NCBI RefSeq assembly: GCF_902459465.1
Contig: NC_047064.1
Location: forward strand, 4,428,762-4,492,761
Source: Asterias rubens
Lineage: Eukaryota; Echinodermata; Asteroidea; Forcipulatida; Asteriidae
DNA length: 64,000 bases
Reading direction: 5' to 3'
The notes beneath the pieces were generated by a model. It had not been told where the DNA came from. It ran no database searches and saw nothing but the letters and a program-made list of their open reading frames with translations. The translations under genes and the position numbers were made by a program. Positions 22,201 to 31,300 of the stretch are shown here, in pieces; positions within the stretch are counted from its first letter, which is position 1; each line of letters opens with the position of its first letter.

Positions 22201-23850
22201 TATTGCAAAGTGTAATTTTTCAGATCCTTTAGTTGTTTGTAGTATTTTTAATGGTTTCATTTAATATACGTGTAGGTAACAGCTGGTCTGGCCTAATTTT
22301 ATAATTTATTTGTTTTGGGATTTAATTGGGGAATTTAGGCTTATAAGTTTTGTTTTCTTGTAATGCTTTGCGCTTTGAGGAATGGCAATTCATATTGTGC
22401 TTTATAAATAATGTTTTATTATTATTATCATTAAAGTAATTTCATTTAAATTTAATATATTTGATATACTTTTTGCATTTTTATTTTATACAATTTGTAT
22501 AAAAACTGACGAGTTAAAATGCTGGTTGAATTTTCGTCTGATAATGAAAGTTTCACTTTCTACTGTTTTTTTGGCGGCACACCATTTTGGCAAAATGGTA
22601 GAAAACCTCTATTGGGCCAATACTCGTTTTGTAGCTGCACTATAGACAATCTTTTCTGGGCCAATACTGTTTTTTTTTTAGCGCCACGCCATTTTGGCAA
22701 AATGGTATAGAAAACTTTTTCTGGGCCAAAACTGGTTTCGAAGCGGCACACCTTATGGCAAATAGTGGTAAAAAAAACCTTTTTCTGTGCCAGTACTGAT
22801 TTTGTATTGAACCGCATTGAATCGCATTGTCAAAGCTGTGCCACAAGATGGCTTAAGATTGTGAAAACAATTAAACACTGACGAAGTAATGTAGATTGTT
22901 CGGATTTTTTTGCTATAAAATACCCCCAGGCATTTAAAAAGGCAAAAGGTGGTCGCGTGTTGAGATACCGCCTTAAAATCAGGAGGAATTATGTCCATGC
23001 AGGAAGAAATATCCTCATATGAAAACACACTTTGAGAAGAGTTACTTTGACATTACCTCGAAGTGAGATGCTTTTCAAAATGCTTTATACAGTCGCAAGC
23101 TGATATAGGCTTCTAACCAAAAAACATCTGGCTCTTCTTTCTTAATTTTATTAAGTTGACATTGTCTATAGGCCTGGCTATTTTACTTGGCAGTGGGGTG
23201 GCAATCGGCGGTTGCGGTTGCGGCTGTTGCGCTAATTGTGTTGATAATGGCTGTTGCGCTAATTGTGTTGCTAATGACAGTCTATGCTTCAACACGTGTT
23301 ACCATGGCGATCAAGACATAACCCCAACCATAGCCGCTAACTTATATCCTTTTTGTTTATTGTGTCTTTTTGAAGATGATTCTGTTTTGGACGACGGATG
23401 ACAAGAGTCTGTCAATTACTATGATGAAACAGAATGGCTTCGTCAGCAGTACTGTCAGATCATTCGGATTGGGTGCCGATTCGCGAATGGACAGGTTGAC
23501 TCTAAAATTAAAAAAGGTAGGCCTACGTTCTGAGTGGCAGAACTACATTAAGTAAATGACACATTATACGTTGCCTAATTTATCCACTGAAGTTTCATGT
23601 GCGCATGCTCTGAATCAAGTGAGCATTTGACAATTATCTGTCTGCCGCCACCTAGCGTCCACAGAAATTACAACTGTGTTCAATATCGAAAATGGTATAA
23701 TGTATACCTTTTCTGTAATACTCTTGTTTTCCTACTTTGCAGAAGATAGACCAACTGGAGACATTAAAACAAGAATTTCGATCGTTGGCGAAAGGAGAAG
23801 CTGTGCTAAACACATAAGAATCAATCGGCTGAACACAAACTAACAATAAA
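660..23850 (+). CDS. GABA-B receptor-like class C GPCR (subunit 2-like), 3' part, 13 exons
   Basis: Joined exons 660-725, 10706-10903, 11294-11539, 12115-12199, 13781-13870, 15001-15151, 15712-15844, 16824-16937, 17791-17913, 19002-19179, 19952-20115, 23376-23516 and 23743-23817 give 1,764 nt (587 aa plus stop) with matching phases at every junction. The product resembles metabotropic GABA-B receptors: C-terminal half of a Venus-flytrap ligand domain, seven membrane helices, then a short coiled-coil tail. Family signatures seen are DARIIFAHFYE, NNLTAVGGLLLY after helix 1, FLAWETRR followed by ELNDSKYLAMSVY around helices 5-6, and LCLVFLPK after helix 7. Cysteines at the top of helix 3 and in loop 2 fit the conserved disulfide. 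Known family role: Gi/o-coupled slow inhibitory signalling at the plasma membrane, usually as heterodimers. The helix 5-6 wording is closer to subunit 2 than to subunit 1, but echinoderms may have lineage-specific paralogues. The 5' exons lie outside the window. Confidence 0.9.
877..1340. repeat. Direct tandem repeats of about 170-210 bp
   Basis: Three partial units share gcgattca...gactcgt, ctataaatagtgaa, gtattgtgtacaaaacgacc and gtgagttggtacagca. A further related piece (ctataaatagatcactgag..., aacgacacgtggga) lies at about 1,668-1,735. Each unit carries a TATAAATAG box-like motif. Confidence 0.75.
1366..1573. mobile_element. T5 element (208 bp)
   Basis: Same TIRs and length as the copy at 57.3 kb, with few differences. 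It sits within the direct repeats at 877-1,750. Confidence 0.85.
2504..2899. mobile_element. T4 foldback element (about 396 bp)
   Basis: Almost the whole element is one inverted repeat: ends gaacacgttgccttggatcg and complement, centre gggagtcaactttttgactc. Related copies at 40,870-41,191 and 56,456-56,832. Confidence 0.85.
3798..3895. repeat. (TAA)n microsatellite, about 98 bp
   Basis: Uninterrupted ATA/TAA trinucleotide array. Confidence 0.98.
4060..4295 (-). mobile_element. tRNA-derived SINE, minus strand
   Basis: On the minus strand a tRNA-like head has an A box like ggccgagtggttaagagc and a B box gggttcgaattcc, followed by a conserved body (cttaagcaagacacttaacc, ggtcccatgtggtgtgtaac, cttatcgaaaagagaaggg). 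The head is too degenerate at its acceptor stem to be a working tRNA. Confidence 0.8.
4455..4510 (-). mobile_element. SINE head fragment, minus strand
   Basis: Only the B box region (ggttcgaatccccgccatga on the minus strand) and a few flanking bases remain. Confidence 0.55.
5618..5992. mobile_element. T1 element, opposite orientation
   Basis: Begins ttaaaggcactggacacctc and ends gtgtccagtgcctttcaa, with internal landmarks in reverse order. Confidence 0.82.
6110..6340. mobile_element. T1 element, right-hand fragment
   Basis: Carries ctcttgcaacttcgatgacc through the right TIR; the left half is missing. Confidence 0.65.
7175..7201. repeat. Poly(A) tract
   Basis: About 27 A; no recognised retroposon body before it. 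Confidence 0.9.
7266..7610. mobile_element. T1 element, opposite orientation, diverged
   Basis: Both ends recognisable; internal part shortened. Confidence 0.75.
8880..8975 (-). mobile_element. SINE body fragment, minus strand
   Basis: Repeats the body of the 4.1-4.3 kb SINE (cttatcgaaaagagaagggg on the minus strand) without its tRNA head. Confidence 0.7.
10159..10512. mobile_element. TIR element of about 354 bp
   Basis: Ends tagccttgctcaaggcagtc and complement, then a shared tattcactccgaaaa and gccgctg; interior rich in direct cgacacgacacga and inverted ccgcatgc motifs. No ORF. Confidence 0.82.
10706..10903 (+). CDS. GABA-B-like receptor, flytrap exon with IIWILNGW motif
   Basis: This 66-codon exon has phase 0 at both ends, with acceptor cactaaaag and donor ata|gtaaga. 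It encodes the strand ending in IIWILNGW, equivalent to the WFLIGWY segment of GABA-B receptors, followed by DAWWRYDSSNNSTC, which carries an NST sequon and a cysteine. Confidence 0.85.
11000..11055 (-). mobile_element. tRNA-like SINE head fragment
   Basis: The minus strand has gtggtctagctgttataat (A box-like) and gagttcgaatcccacccgac (B box). Confidence 0.55.
11076..11242. mobile_element. T2 element, diverged copy
   Basis: Ends gggcccaatttcgtaaa and tttatgaaattgggcac. It abuts the acceptor region of the GABA-B-like exon at 11,294. Confidence 0.7.
11294..11539 (+). CDS. GABA-B-like receptor, flytrap exon (82 codons)
   Basis: The acceptor is ttctttaacccag and the donor acg|gtgagt, phase 0. 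It encodes the segment with YDSMMVMAMALNAS (family: YDAIWALALALN), then LQDFQYGD and IMQSVRNVHFYGAT, equivalent to the LEDFNY and SSSFEGVSG parts of the ligand domain. Confidence 0.88.
11678..11816. mobile_element. TIR element of about 140 bp
   Basis: gctaggtggcagcagact and complement at the two ends. A second copy is at 19,432-19,571 and a fragment at 23,585-23,665. Confidence 0.78.
12115..12199 (+). CDS. GABA-B-like receptor, flytrap exon (28 codons + 1 nt)
   Basis: Acceptor taacggcag, donor gaag|gtattt; enters at phase 0 and leaves at phase 1. It encodes SQVSVDENATRTSESLRVVV and then KQFQNTTE, aligning with the family's VVFDASGSRMAW...IEQLQ region. Another frame is open for longer here, but only this one keeps the phase and the family match. 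Confidence 0.82.
13201..13456. mobile_element. T1 element, internally deleted
   Basis: Left TIR and right internal part are fused, about 255 bp. Confidence 0.65.
13781..13870 (+). CDS. GABA-B-like receptor, last flytrap exon
   Basis: Acceptor cgcgccttag, donor cacg|gtttgt, phase 1 to 1. It encodes DGPMKHVLLFDSPDVETSFE then RIGNNNFIWH, the counterpart of the KKIGYYDSTKDDLSW end of the GABA-B ligand domain. Confidence 0.85.
15001..15151 (+). CDS. GABA-B-like receptor, linker and helix 1
   Basis: Acceptor tgattggcag, donor agaaa|gtaag, phase 1 to 2. After GENIPVDGVTIKEQIIVKSL it encodes the hydrophobic stretch ITVIVLDMVGVSIALVFIFI and then the basic NIRYRNRK stop-transfer segment. GABA-B receptors lack the cysteine-rich domain between flytrap and helix 1, and none is present here. 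Confidence 0.9.
15493..15665. mobile_element. T6-type element with TAGACC ends (173 bp)
   Basis: TAGACCTTATGCAT at the left and its complement at the right, tgacgtca near both ends. Flanked by A on the left and TT on the right with no obvious longer target duplication. Confidence 0.75.
15712..15844 (+). CDS. GABA-B-like receptor, helix 2
   Basis: Acceptor cgtctctgtag, donor cac|gtaagt, phase 2 to 0. It encodes KISSPQINNLTAVGGLLLYS and MNSIDSSLYGERTILVLCH. The NNLTAVG motif is diagnostic of GABA-B receptors, and the LCH cysteine is the helix 3 disulfide partner. Confidence 0.93.
15868..16254. mobile_element. T1 element, reference full-length copy (387 bp)
   Basis: The most abundant repeat of the window. 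Ends are about TTAAAGGCAGTGGACACT and its reverse complement; the interior has no ORF, with landmarks gagaaacggctccctctgaa, an inverted tcgagacctca...tgaggtctcga hairpin, and caacttcgtgtgacaagggt. Size, TIRs and lack of coding fit a MITE-like non-autonomous DNA element; TTAA-like ends may include the target site. A partial second copy follows directly (16,252 to about 16,467). Confidence 0.85.
16824..16937 (+). CDS. GABA-B-like receptor, helix 3
   Basis: Acceptor ttcatcgacag; 38 codons, phase 0. It encodes VSTFLLSVGFSLAFGGLFVK then TFRIHSIFTKAVTRLKKV, matching the family's FSLGYGSMFTKIWWVHTIF helix 3 and loop 2. The donor is taken as gtg|gttggt because only this keeps phase with the next exon. 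A nearby gttg|gtattt donor would break the frame. Confidence 0.88.
16974..17065 (+). mobile_element. tRNA-derived SINE head, plus strand
   Basis: accgagcgtttaagcgcact (A box) and gggttcgagccccggcctcg (B box), then acacttgtgtcttttagca. Confidence 0.7.
17515..17605 (+). mobile_element. tRNA-derived SINE head, plus strand
   Basis: cgccgagcgctcaagcgctc and gggttcgagtcccggcatcg, the same 3' continuation as the copy at 17.0 kb. Confidence 0.7.
17791..17913 (+). CDS. GABA-B-like receptor, helix 4
   Basis: Acceptor ccccaactag, donor ctg|gtaaat, phase 0, 41 codons. It encodes ELPDTRLIMWAFIPVIVDII and LITLLITLDESVVEREKGTAL. The D-x(4)-LxTxE-type wording after the helix parallels the family's VDPLxRTVE segment. 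Confidence 0.9.
18258..18579. mobile_element. T1 element, opposite orientation, diverged
   Basis: Both ends are recognisable (ttaaagacactggacacct and its partner). Confidence 0.7.
19002..19179 (+). CDS. GABA-B-like receptor, extracellular loop 2 and helix 5
   Basis: Acceptor gtgcacacag, donor gaca|gtgagt, phase 0 to 1. It contains the loop 2 cysteine (QYCTSSNQ, equivalent to the family's EHC) and helix 5 FYFVVVLYVSKGVLLVFGIF, then LAWETRRITVAELND. This is the most recognisable exon of the gene. Confidence 0.94.
19432..19571. mobile_element. TIR element of about 140 bp, second copy
   Basis: acgcttggtggcagcagact and complement; central gcgcatgctgag as in the copy at 11.7 kb. Confidence 0.78.
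19720..19830 (+). mobile_element. tRNA-like SINE fragment, plus strand
   Basis: B box gggttcgaatcccacccgag followed by a cctgtgatttttttcacagg hairpin. Confidence 0.55.
19952..20115 (+). CDS. GABA-B-like receptor, helices 6 and 7
   Basis: Acceptor tttccggacag, donor aaa|gtaagt, phase 1 to 0. It encodes SKYLAMSVYIVALTVAITLP (helix 6), and then EYVVLSVAVIFANTTVLCLV and FLPK (helix 7 and its cytoplasmic end). Confidence 0.94.
20221..20405. repeat. Degenerate short tandem repeats (gttggnccaac type)
   Basis: Multiple 16-25 bp units around attggcccaacgt / accaacgttgg. Related units recur at 20,862-20,915, so the stretch between may be one element with repeated ends. Confidence 0.7.
21590..21935. 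repeat. Degenerate minisatellite, unit about 57-62 bp, first block
   Basis: About five units of the pattern gcacaccattttgggaaaa, gtagaaaacct, ctgggccaatactggttttg. Open frames through it reflect unit lengths, not a gene. Confidence 0.82.
22570..22805. repeat. Same minisatellite, second block
   Basis: About four further units of the same 60 bp pattern, about 600 bp from the first block. Confidence 0.8.
23376..23516 (+). CDS. GABA-B-like receptor, cytoplasmic tail exon
   Basis: A long pyrimidine tract precedes tttttgaag; the donor is aag|gtaggc and the phase is 0. It encodes a 47-residue tail segment ending MDRLTLKLKK, the start of a coiled coil. It is assigned by position, phase and the coiled coil continuing in the next exon. 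Confidence 0.8.
23743..23817 (+). CDS. GABA-B-like receptor, terminal coiled-coil exon and stop
   Basis: Acceptor ctactttgcag. It encodes KIDQLETLKQEFRSLAKGEA then VLNT and TAA. With the previous exon this makes only about 25-30 residues of heptad-like sequence, much shorter than the vertebrate GABA-B coiled coil. No PDZ-binding or di-leucine retention motif is evident. Confidence 0.82.
   Translation, partial: KIDQLETLKQEFRSLAKGEAVLNT
23845..23850 (+). promoter_or_regulatory. Poly(A) signal AATAAA of the GABA-B-like gene
   Basis: AATAAA starts 28 nt after the TAA stop, so the 3' UTR would be very short. A GT/T-rich stretch downstream is weak, so the site is a candidate only. Confidence 0.5.
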
Positions 23851-24625
23851 AAGTAATGGATAACTTTCTGTCTTGGAAAGCTTTGAGTGCGCCACTCAGT
23901 CTACTTCTTACTCGTCATGAGGGCCTGAACATCTGACGTCAGCTTGATAAATCTGAGGTCACACTTCAAGGCTCACTGTCTGGTCATACGGTTACTAGTA
24001 TAGCTGAGCGCCCTCTTTTGAACCCCCCTCTTCCAGCCCGTGTTAATTTCCCATAATATGGTGGACAGAATCTCTTGCGGAAGGAATTCCCTGTATGGGA
24101 CACCGGTATTAATGACACAGCTTTATCACAGCGTTCAAAGTGGATTTTTGAAGATCGAATCAGTGTCGTTGATTACCGGCTGGTATGGGAGACTAACGCT
24201 TGATGAGTGCTGTAAGAGTACCCGAAGTGTTTTTTGGGGCCACTTTGGTGTAATTAGGTTGTGTAACTGTTATAATTAATTATGTTGTAAAAATATTCAA
24301 ATTTGAATTTCTTTGCCATGCTTTTCATTTCACTCGGACAGTCTGACTACGAATTACAGACGTCAACCGCTTCTTTGAATCGATTAAATAATGTATGCTA
24401 ACCAGTTGGAAAGTCTTCTAGACTCAATTCACTACAGTTACTTCTGATTGAGGGCTTGAAAGAAAATTTAAATTAAAAAAATGTTGTGGTTATATATTTA
24501 TTTGTGTTGATGACTTCACTAAGAGCACCTAAAATAATTTACAAAATGTAATTAAATAAACAGATGCAAACATACTTAATGGCCTTACGTACTTTCAAAA
24601 CTACAGCACCTCTGCAAATAATTTC

Positions 24626-25011
24626 TTAAAGGCAGTGGACACTATTGGTAATTATTCAAAATAATTATCAGCATAAAACCTCACCTGGTAACGAGTAATG
24701 GGGAGAGGTTTATAGTATAAAACATTGTAAGAAACGGCTCCCTCTGAAGTGACGTAGTTTTCGAGAAAGAAGTAATTTTCCACGAATTTGATTTCGAGAC
24801 CTCAAGTTTAGAACTTGAGGTCTCGAAATCAACCATCTAAACGCACACAACTTCGTGTGACAAGGGTGTTTTTTCTTTCATTACTATCTCGCAAGTTTGA
24901 TGACCGATTAAGCTCAAATTTTCACAGGTTTGTTATTTTATGCACATGTTGAGATACACCAACTGTGAAGACTAGTCTTTGACAATTACCAATAGTGTCC
25001 ACTGTCTTTAA
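24626..25011. mobile_element. T1 element, full length
   Basis: 386 bp with both TIRs and the central hairpin; lies just beyond the 3' end of the HSD11B1-like gene. Confidence 0.85.
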
Positions 25012-25107
25012 GGGAAGCTTTCTACTAAAACATTATCTTCAAACCGTGTATAAGTTTAATAAAAATTGACGACATTGTGTTTCGTGTGACAAAAAGTACC
25101 TCAACCC

Positions 25108-25364
25108 TTAACTCGATTTCTTCATTACTTCGGCCAATTCATCTGCATTGTACATCCTCATGACGAGCCTGTCAACAACACCGGGCAAGAAGTCCCGCCA
25201 ACCCCGGAAGAAATGAGCGGACAGCGGGTAGTAAACTCGTCGTTCCCGGTTGGTCGTCCCCGTCATAATGCGGTATGCGGCGTCTTCAGCTGATGTTAAA
25301 TAGAGGTTGTCGACATCCATGAGGCGGCTGGCAACATTCTTTGCTGCGCTTGTATTAATTTGAC
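25108..25364 (-). CDS. HSD11B1-like, exon 6 (C terminus and stop)
   Basis: Acceptor gttttgctcag; 85 codons and TAA. It starts GQINTSAAKN, the counterpart of the GLIDTETAMKA segment after the LG turn, and ends DELAEVMKKSS. The middle part RRVYYPLSAHFFRGWRDFLP corresponds to the EVYYD...W membrane-proximal segment of the family. Confidence 0.9.
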
Positions 25365-28300
25365 CTGAGCAAAACACGGACAGATTTGGTAACTATCGAC
25401 AACAAAAATCCATGGCACAACAACTATTGGATGCTTAAAGGCACTGGACACTATTGGTAATCACTACAAATAATTGTTAGCATGAAGACTTATTTGTAAA
25501 CGATCAATGTAGAGCTTTTGATAGTTTAAAATTGTGAGAAACGGCTCCCTCTGAAGTAACGTAGTTTTCGAGAAAGTAGTAATTTTCCACGAATTTGATT
25601 TTGAGACTTCAGAATTAGATTTTGAGGTCTCGAAATTAAGTCACTGTAGAATTTAACGAAAGTGTAAGACCGCCAGTGCTACATCAGACCGATAAAATAA
25701 CCATTTAAATAATAAGTGTAAAATAAACAAGCACAAACCCCTTACGAAAACCACAAGGAACCCCCAAAAAAAAAAAATAATAAATAAATAAAAAAATAAA
25801 AAATAAGAATAATAAAATATAAAATAAAATAAAAACAAAAAAACAAAAACAGAAGGGAACAAGGAGCCGTAACAACACAAATTAGCTCAGCACGAAATGG
25901 TGTGGCTTATCAGAAAAATTTCGCCAGTTAAAATACGACATCACAGTGACTGGTTTCCTGTAAATGGTTGCATTCTAAAGGCAATATTTTGTATTAAATT
26001 TGATTTTATTATTTTATTATTTTATTATCAACCTCTCCCCATAACTATTTTGAGTAATTACCAATAGTGTCCATTGCCTTTAAAACCACAATGAGGATGG
26101 AAGTGGGATAATACATTATGAGTGAACCCCAAGACATACTCTCGAAACAAAATGAAATAAATTATGGAAAAATCAACTACTACATTAAGCACACAATTTA
26201 AAATCTCTCACCAAGTACGAATATACCGACGGAAACATTCAACTTTTGAAGTTCAAACTCCAGACGCAGCGAATCGAAAAACCCATGGACAGCAAACTTG
26301 GCGGCACAGTAGGTCCCGGAAAATGGCATGGATATTAGTCCTGTGGTTGTAAACAAAACAGGCTGAATCAATAGAAAACCATGTTGAAGTATGAGAGTCG
26401 GGGCCCAATTTCATAGCGCTGCTAAGCAAACAAAATAGCAAAGCATGAAATTTCTCCCTTGATAAAAACAGGATTACCAACCAATTTTCCACGTGATTTT
26501 TAGAATAAGCAAACAACAGCTGAATACCAATAACACGCAACATGAAACAAACGAAAATGTTGTTGGTAATCATGTTTTTATCAAGGATGAAATTTCATGC
26601 TAAGCAGCTCTATGAAATTGGGCCCTGGGGTCGATTTCACAAAGAGCTAGGACTAGTCCTATCCTAAGAGATATAAAAATTTTTCAGCTAGTCCTAAGTT
26701 AGGACTAGTAACTCGAGATGAGACTAGTCCTAACTCATTGTGAAATCCACCACAGGTCATTTGCATCCAATTTGTGGCAATGTTCAAATACTGCATGTAG
26801 TCTTTGCAACGGAAAACAAACTGTAAAATAAACTGCATTGGGGACCTTTGGTGACAATAGGTGACAGTTATGTATACCAGCGTATCATTGTTCTCAGATA
26901 GTGTGGGCATGCTCAGATTTACGTTAACATAAACCTTTTCGCAAACACCCAATGCTCAAGCGCTAGCTGTTGAATGAGGTGCATGCTGGTCTCCTAGCTA
27001 GACCAGCATGACCAGCCGTCGATTTCACCAAACTCTTCCGAACTTAGGATTAATCTTAGGACTTAGGACGGGTTCAGTTTCGTATCCAAATACGTAGGAC
27101 GCATTGAACCCATCCTAAGTTAGGACGAGTTACTCGTCCTAACTCGAGTTAGGATTAATCTTAGCGTTTCGTGAAATCGGCTGCAGGGCCCAATTTCATA
27201 GAGCTGCTTAAGCAAAAAATTTTGCTTAAGCAAAAAAAAATTCATTGCTTAGTAAAATCAGATTACCGGCCAAGAATCCACTCAATTTTTATGCTAAGTA
27301 AACAACAGCTAAAAACTAGTCACAAGCAATGTATATGGCATGAAATTTTGGCCAGTAACATGTGTAAAATAAGCGAGCTATTTTCGTGCTTAAGCATTTT
27401 TTTTTTGCTTAAGCAGCTCTATGAAATTGGCCCCAGCATGCCCCTCATTCAAAAGTTAGCGCTTGCGCAATGGGTATTATTTTGAAACATTAGCCTGAAC
27501 ATCTGACGTCACATTAATGCTCGTGAATAACGCCAGAGAGTGGCCTCTAGGGTAGGTAAATCTCCGTCCATCTTCACCTTTCACCTACATTCAATATGCA
27601 AACGAGGGCAAGTGCAGCTGTCCATCGTCACCTCGGACCGGTCAAAACACAGAAACAGGATGCCTACGTCACTGCACGTTTATCCAATTAAATTATTGTA
27701 TCCAATGAAATCGCGCAGGTTCAAAAAAATCAAATACCTGCCGTTATCCTTGTGAATTAAAGGCAATGGACATTATTGGTAACTACTCAAAATAATTATT
27801 GGCATAAAACCTTTCTTGGTGACAGTTAATGGGGAGAGATTGATAGTATAAAACATTGTGAGAAATGGCTCCCTCTGAACTGAAGTGCCATAGTTTTCAA
27901 GAAAGAAGTAATTTTCCACGAATTTGATTTCGAGACCTCAGATTTAGAACTTGAGGTCTCGAAATCAACCATCTAAACGTACACAACTTCGTGTGACAAG
28001 GGTTATTTTTCTTTTATTATTATCTTGCAACTTCGATGACCGATTGAGCTCAAATTTTCACAGGTTTGTTATTTTATGCATATGTTGAGATACACCAACT
28101 GTGAAGGCTTGTCTTTGACATTTACCAATAGTGTCCACTGCCTTTAAGACAGGGGACCAGTCTATTTGAACGAGCGTATCAAAGTCTCCCATTGTGTGAA
28201 CTGCTACAGACTGAACATGTATTGATCCCTGACGTCACGAAGGTTACCTAATACGGAAGAGACTACTGCGATGCTTCCTTGACTCTCTGCTAACATGGCG

Positions 28301-31300
28301 GTGGAGTACGTAGCCAGTCTGACGTACGAGTTGAAATTCACCTCAATCGACTGACACAAACAAAGCAAACAATAAGTGCATCTGTCAGTATTAAAGGCAC
28401 TGGAAACGTTTGGTAATTACTCAAAATAATTGTTAGCATAAAATTATACTTGGAAACGAGCTATGGGGAGCTGTTTATAGTATAACACATTGTGAGAAAC
28501 GGCTTCCTCTGAAGTGAAGTAGTTTTTGAGAAAGAGGTGATTTCTCCCTCAACAAGCAATAAAATACTTCAGCTGCATCAAAAACACAGAAAATTGTGCA
28601 AAAGGGGCGTTTCTTTCTTTTGAAACTTGTCAAGCAGTATTTTCTGCTAAACAGCTTTATAAAATTGGGAGCAGGGTGTGGTAAGATGGCATCAATAAAA
28701 ATAATTCCTAAAGACTTGATGAATAGAAATATATTAGAGCAAGTTCGGGTGAGCGACTAGACTAGACCAGAGCCGTGACGTAGCTCTTGAGTTGACCATA
28801 GTCGACCATGATGCTCCAGTGCTTGCTTCGATAATTATAGTCAATCTCTCTGTGCTCTGTGGTTTCTGGTTAGTCTAGTCGGCCTGGTCAAGTCTAGTCG
28901 ACAGGGCCCAATTTCATAGAGCTGCTATAGAGCACACAAATTTGCTTAGCATGAAATTTCCTTGATAAAATTAGGATTACCAACCAAATCTCCTTGTGAT
29001 TTTCAGGATATTACAGCTGAATACCAGAGACAAGCTATATTTAACAAATGGAAATTTGGTTGGTAATCCTGTTTTTATGAGGGAAGAAATTTCATCCTGA
29101 GCAAATTTTCGTGCTTATAGCAGCTCTATGAAATTGGGCCCAGAGCTTTGACTAAGCTCTCGAATTTACCACATTCGACCATGCGCCAGTTCATGCTTCG
29201 ATATAGTCATAGTCATTACGCTCTGTGCACTATTGTTTCTGGTTAGTATAGTCAGTCTAATCAAGTCTAGTCGCCACCTGACCATGCTCCTACCTGAGCA
29301 AGGTTCTTTTCCATCTCCGGGACGTTCCATAGTTCCATCGGTGTGTGCGTGATATGATTTAAAATCAGATGATCTAACCCTCCAAGCCTCAGCTTCGCTT
29401 CATCGATGAGGTGCTTGGTGTGGATGGGGTCCCCCATGTCTAGAGGTATATACGAGGCATCCTGAGCGCCAAGTTGCTTGCATAACGATACCACCTGCAT
29501 TCAAGCAAGAACCCTAAAGTAAAGCTGCGGCTGGATCACCAAATGAATATTCAAATTTAACCAACTAGCCTTTTAAAATATTGTGAACACTATAGATATC
29601 CACTGTTTGGTTTGGGAGTATACACATACATTTACCCAAACCTAATAGTGCTGTAGTACTTTGTACACCATACTTCACAATGGCTTACTCAATTCAAATC
29701 AGATTTATTTTCATACTGTCAAAAACACAGCATTGTCGAATGCATATGCAATGTAACAGCGAACAGAGTAGTTTAATATTTATTTTTGTTTACAGTCAAA
29801 GAAAAGCACGAACAAACTAACAAACAAACAAACAAACAAACAAACAAACAAACAAACAAACAAACAAACAAACAAACAAACAAACAAACAAACAAACAAA
29901 CAAACAAACAAACAAACAAACAAACAAACAAACAAACAAACGAACGAACGAACGAACAAACAAACAAACAAACAAACAAACAAACAAACAAACAAACAAA
30001 CAAACAAACAAACAAACAAACAAACAAACAAACAAACAAACAAACAAACAAACAAACAAACAAACAAACAAACAAAAAAACAAAAAAACAAACAAACAAA
30101 CAAACAAACAAACAACCAAACAAGCAAACAAACAAACAACAACGCTCAATGAACTAAAATGATAATATGATATTATAATGAAGTGTAACCATAAGCCAGA
30201 GCCGTATAATGAGAGAGTTGTGACAAATTGCAATTATAAGCCATTTTGTCAAAAAACGCTACAGGGGTTTTAAGGTCACGTGCACGTTTTTAAGCATCAG
30301 CTATCGTCCAATGAGTTGCCACATTTGGTCTCAATTAGGGTGTTTTTTTTTAAAGCGTGACGCATGGTGTCACGTCATCGCAAGGGGCCTCTGTACACGG
30401 ACATGGGCATTAACAACGCAATGTCGAGTTTTACCCGTTCTAGATTGGCCTCCGTCCTTGATGTTATAAGAAGTCTAGCACCTCGTCGGGCGTAGTGGTA
30501 AGCTATCTGTTCGCCTATCCCAGAGCTGGCACCAGTTACTACCACTCGTTTTCCCTTTATCGCTGCTGCTAGGCAATAAAAGAGACACTTCGCGTAAGTT
30601 TTTAAGGGGTTACCATTATGTATACTGGTCAAAGTATTATCTGTACCCACCAATAATTATGCCCAAACAGTTTAACACTAGGAACACATTGGGAACTTCC
30701 ATGGGGGACGAGTCAATATTCTGACACCGGTCACCCCATGTGTTCCAAAAAACCCTGGCGATTTACACGTTAAAGTTTAAGGGTTATGCATAGGAATGTC
30801 GGAACACAGGGATGTCGGCTTTCTATAATCAGAAATAACTATTTCTTGACTAAACTCATTAAAAATATGAACAAATCAAATCTCAAATCTGGTTATCATT
30901 ATGACAAGGTGCGACAATGAAAATGTATTTTTGACAATGTATATAATGATAATTTCTTGTTAATTTCTAGTTGATGTAATTTTTTTTAACATGATGTTGA
31001 CATGTGCGATTCAGTTTTTAAATGCGAGACATGTTTTAATGAACCATTTTTGAATTTGAATTGAATTGACTACGTTTTTGTGAAAGCAGGAAACGTCGAA
31101 GTTTATTTGTTTGTTTGTTTGTATTATTTCCATGTATGAATGAGGGTGACATCCAGGACTGGTCTTTTGTAACGGAGCACACGAGACTGCGGTCAAATAA
31201 ATATTTTTTTTTTAATAATCCAAGCAATGAGTTCCCAGGTAGGGTTGTAAAAGTAGTAAACTCGCAAATAAAGTGAGCATATTGTACATTATTATTAAAA

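Noticed and set aside
29773..30233. Long open frames of repeated CLFV or KQTN residues on both strands
   Set aside because: They are translations of the (CAAA)n microsatellite; any phase stays open.
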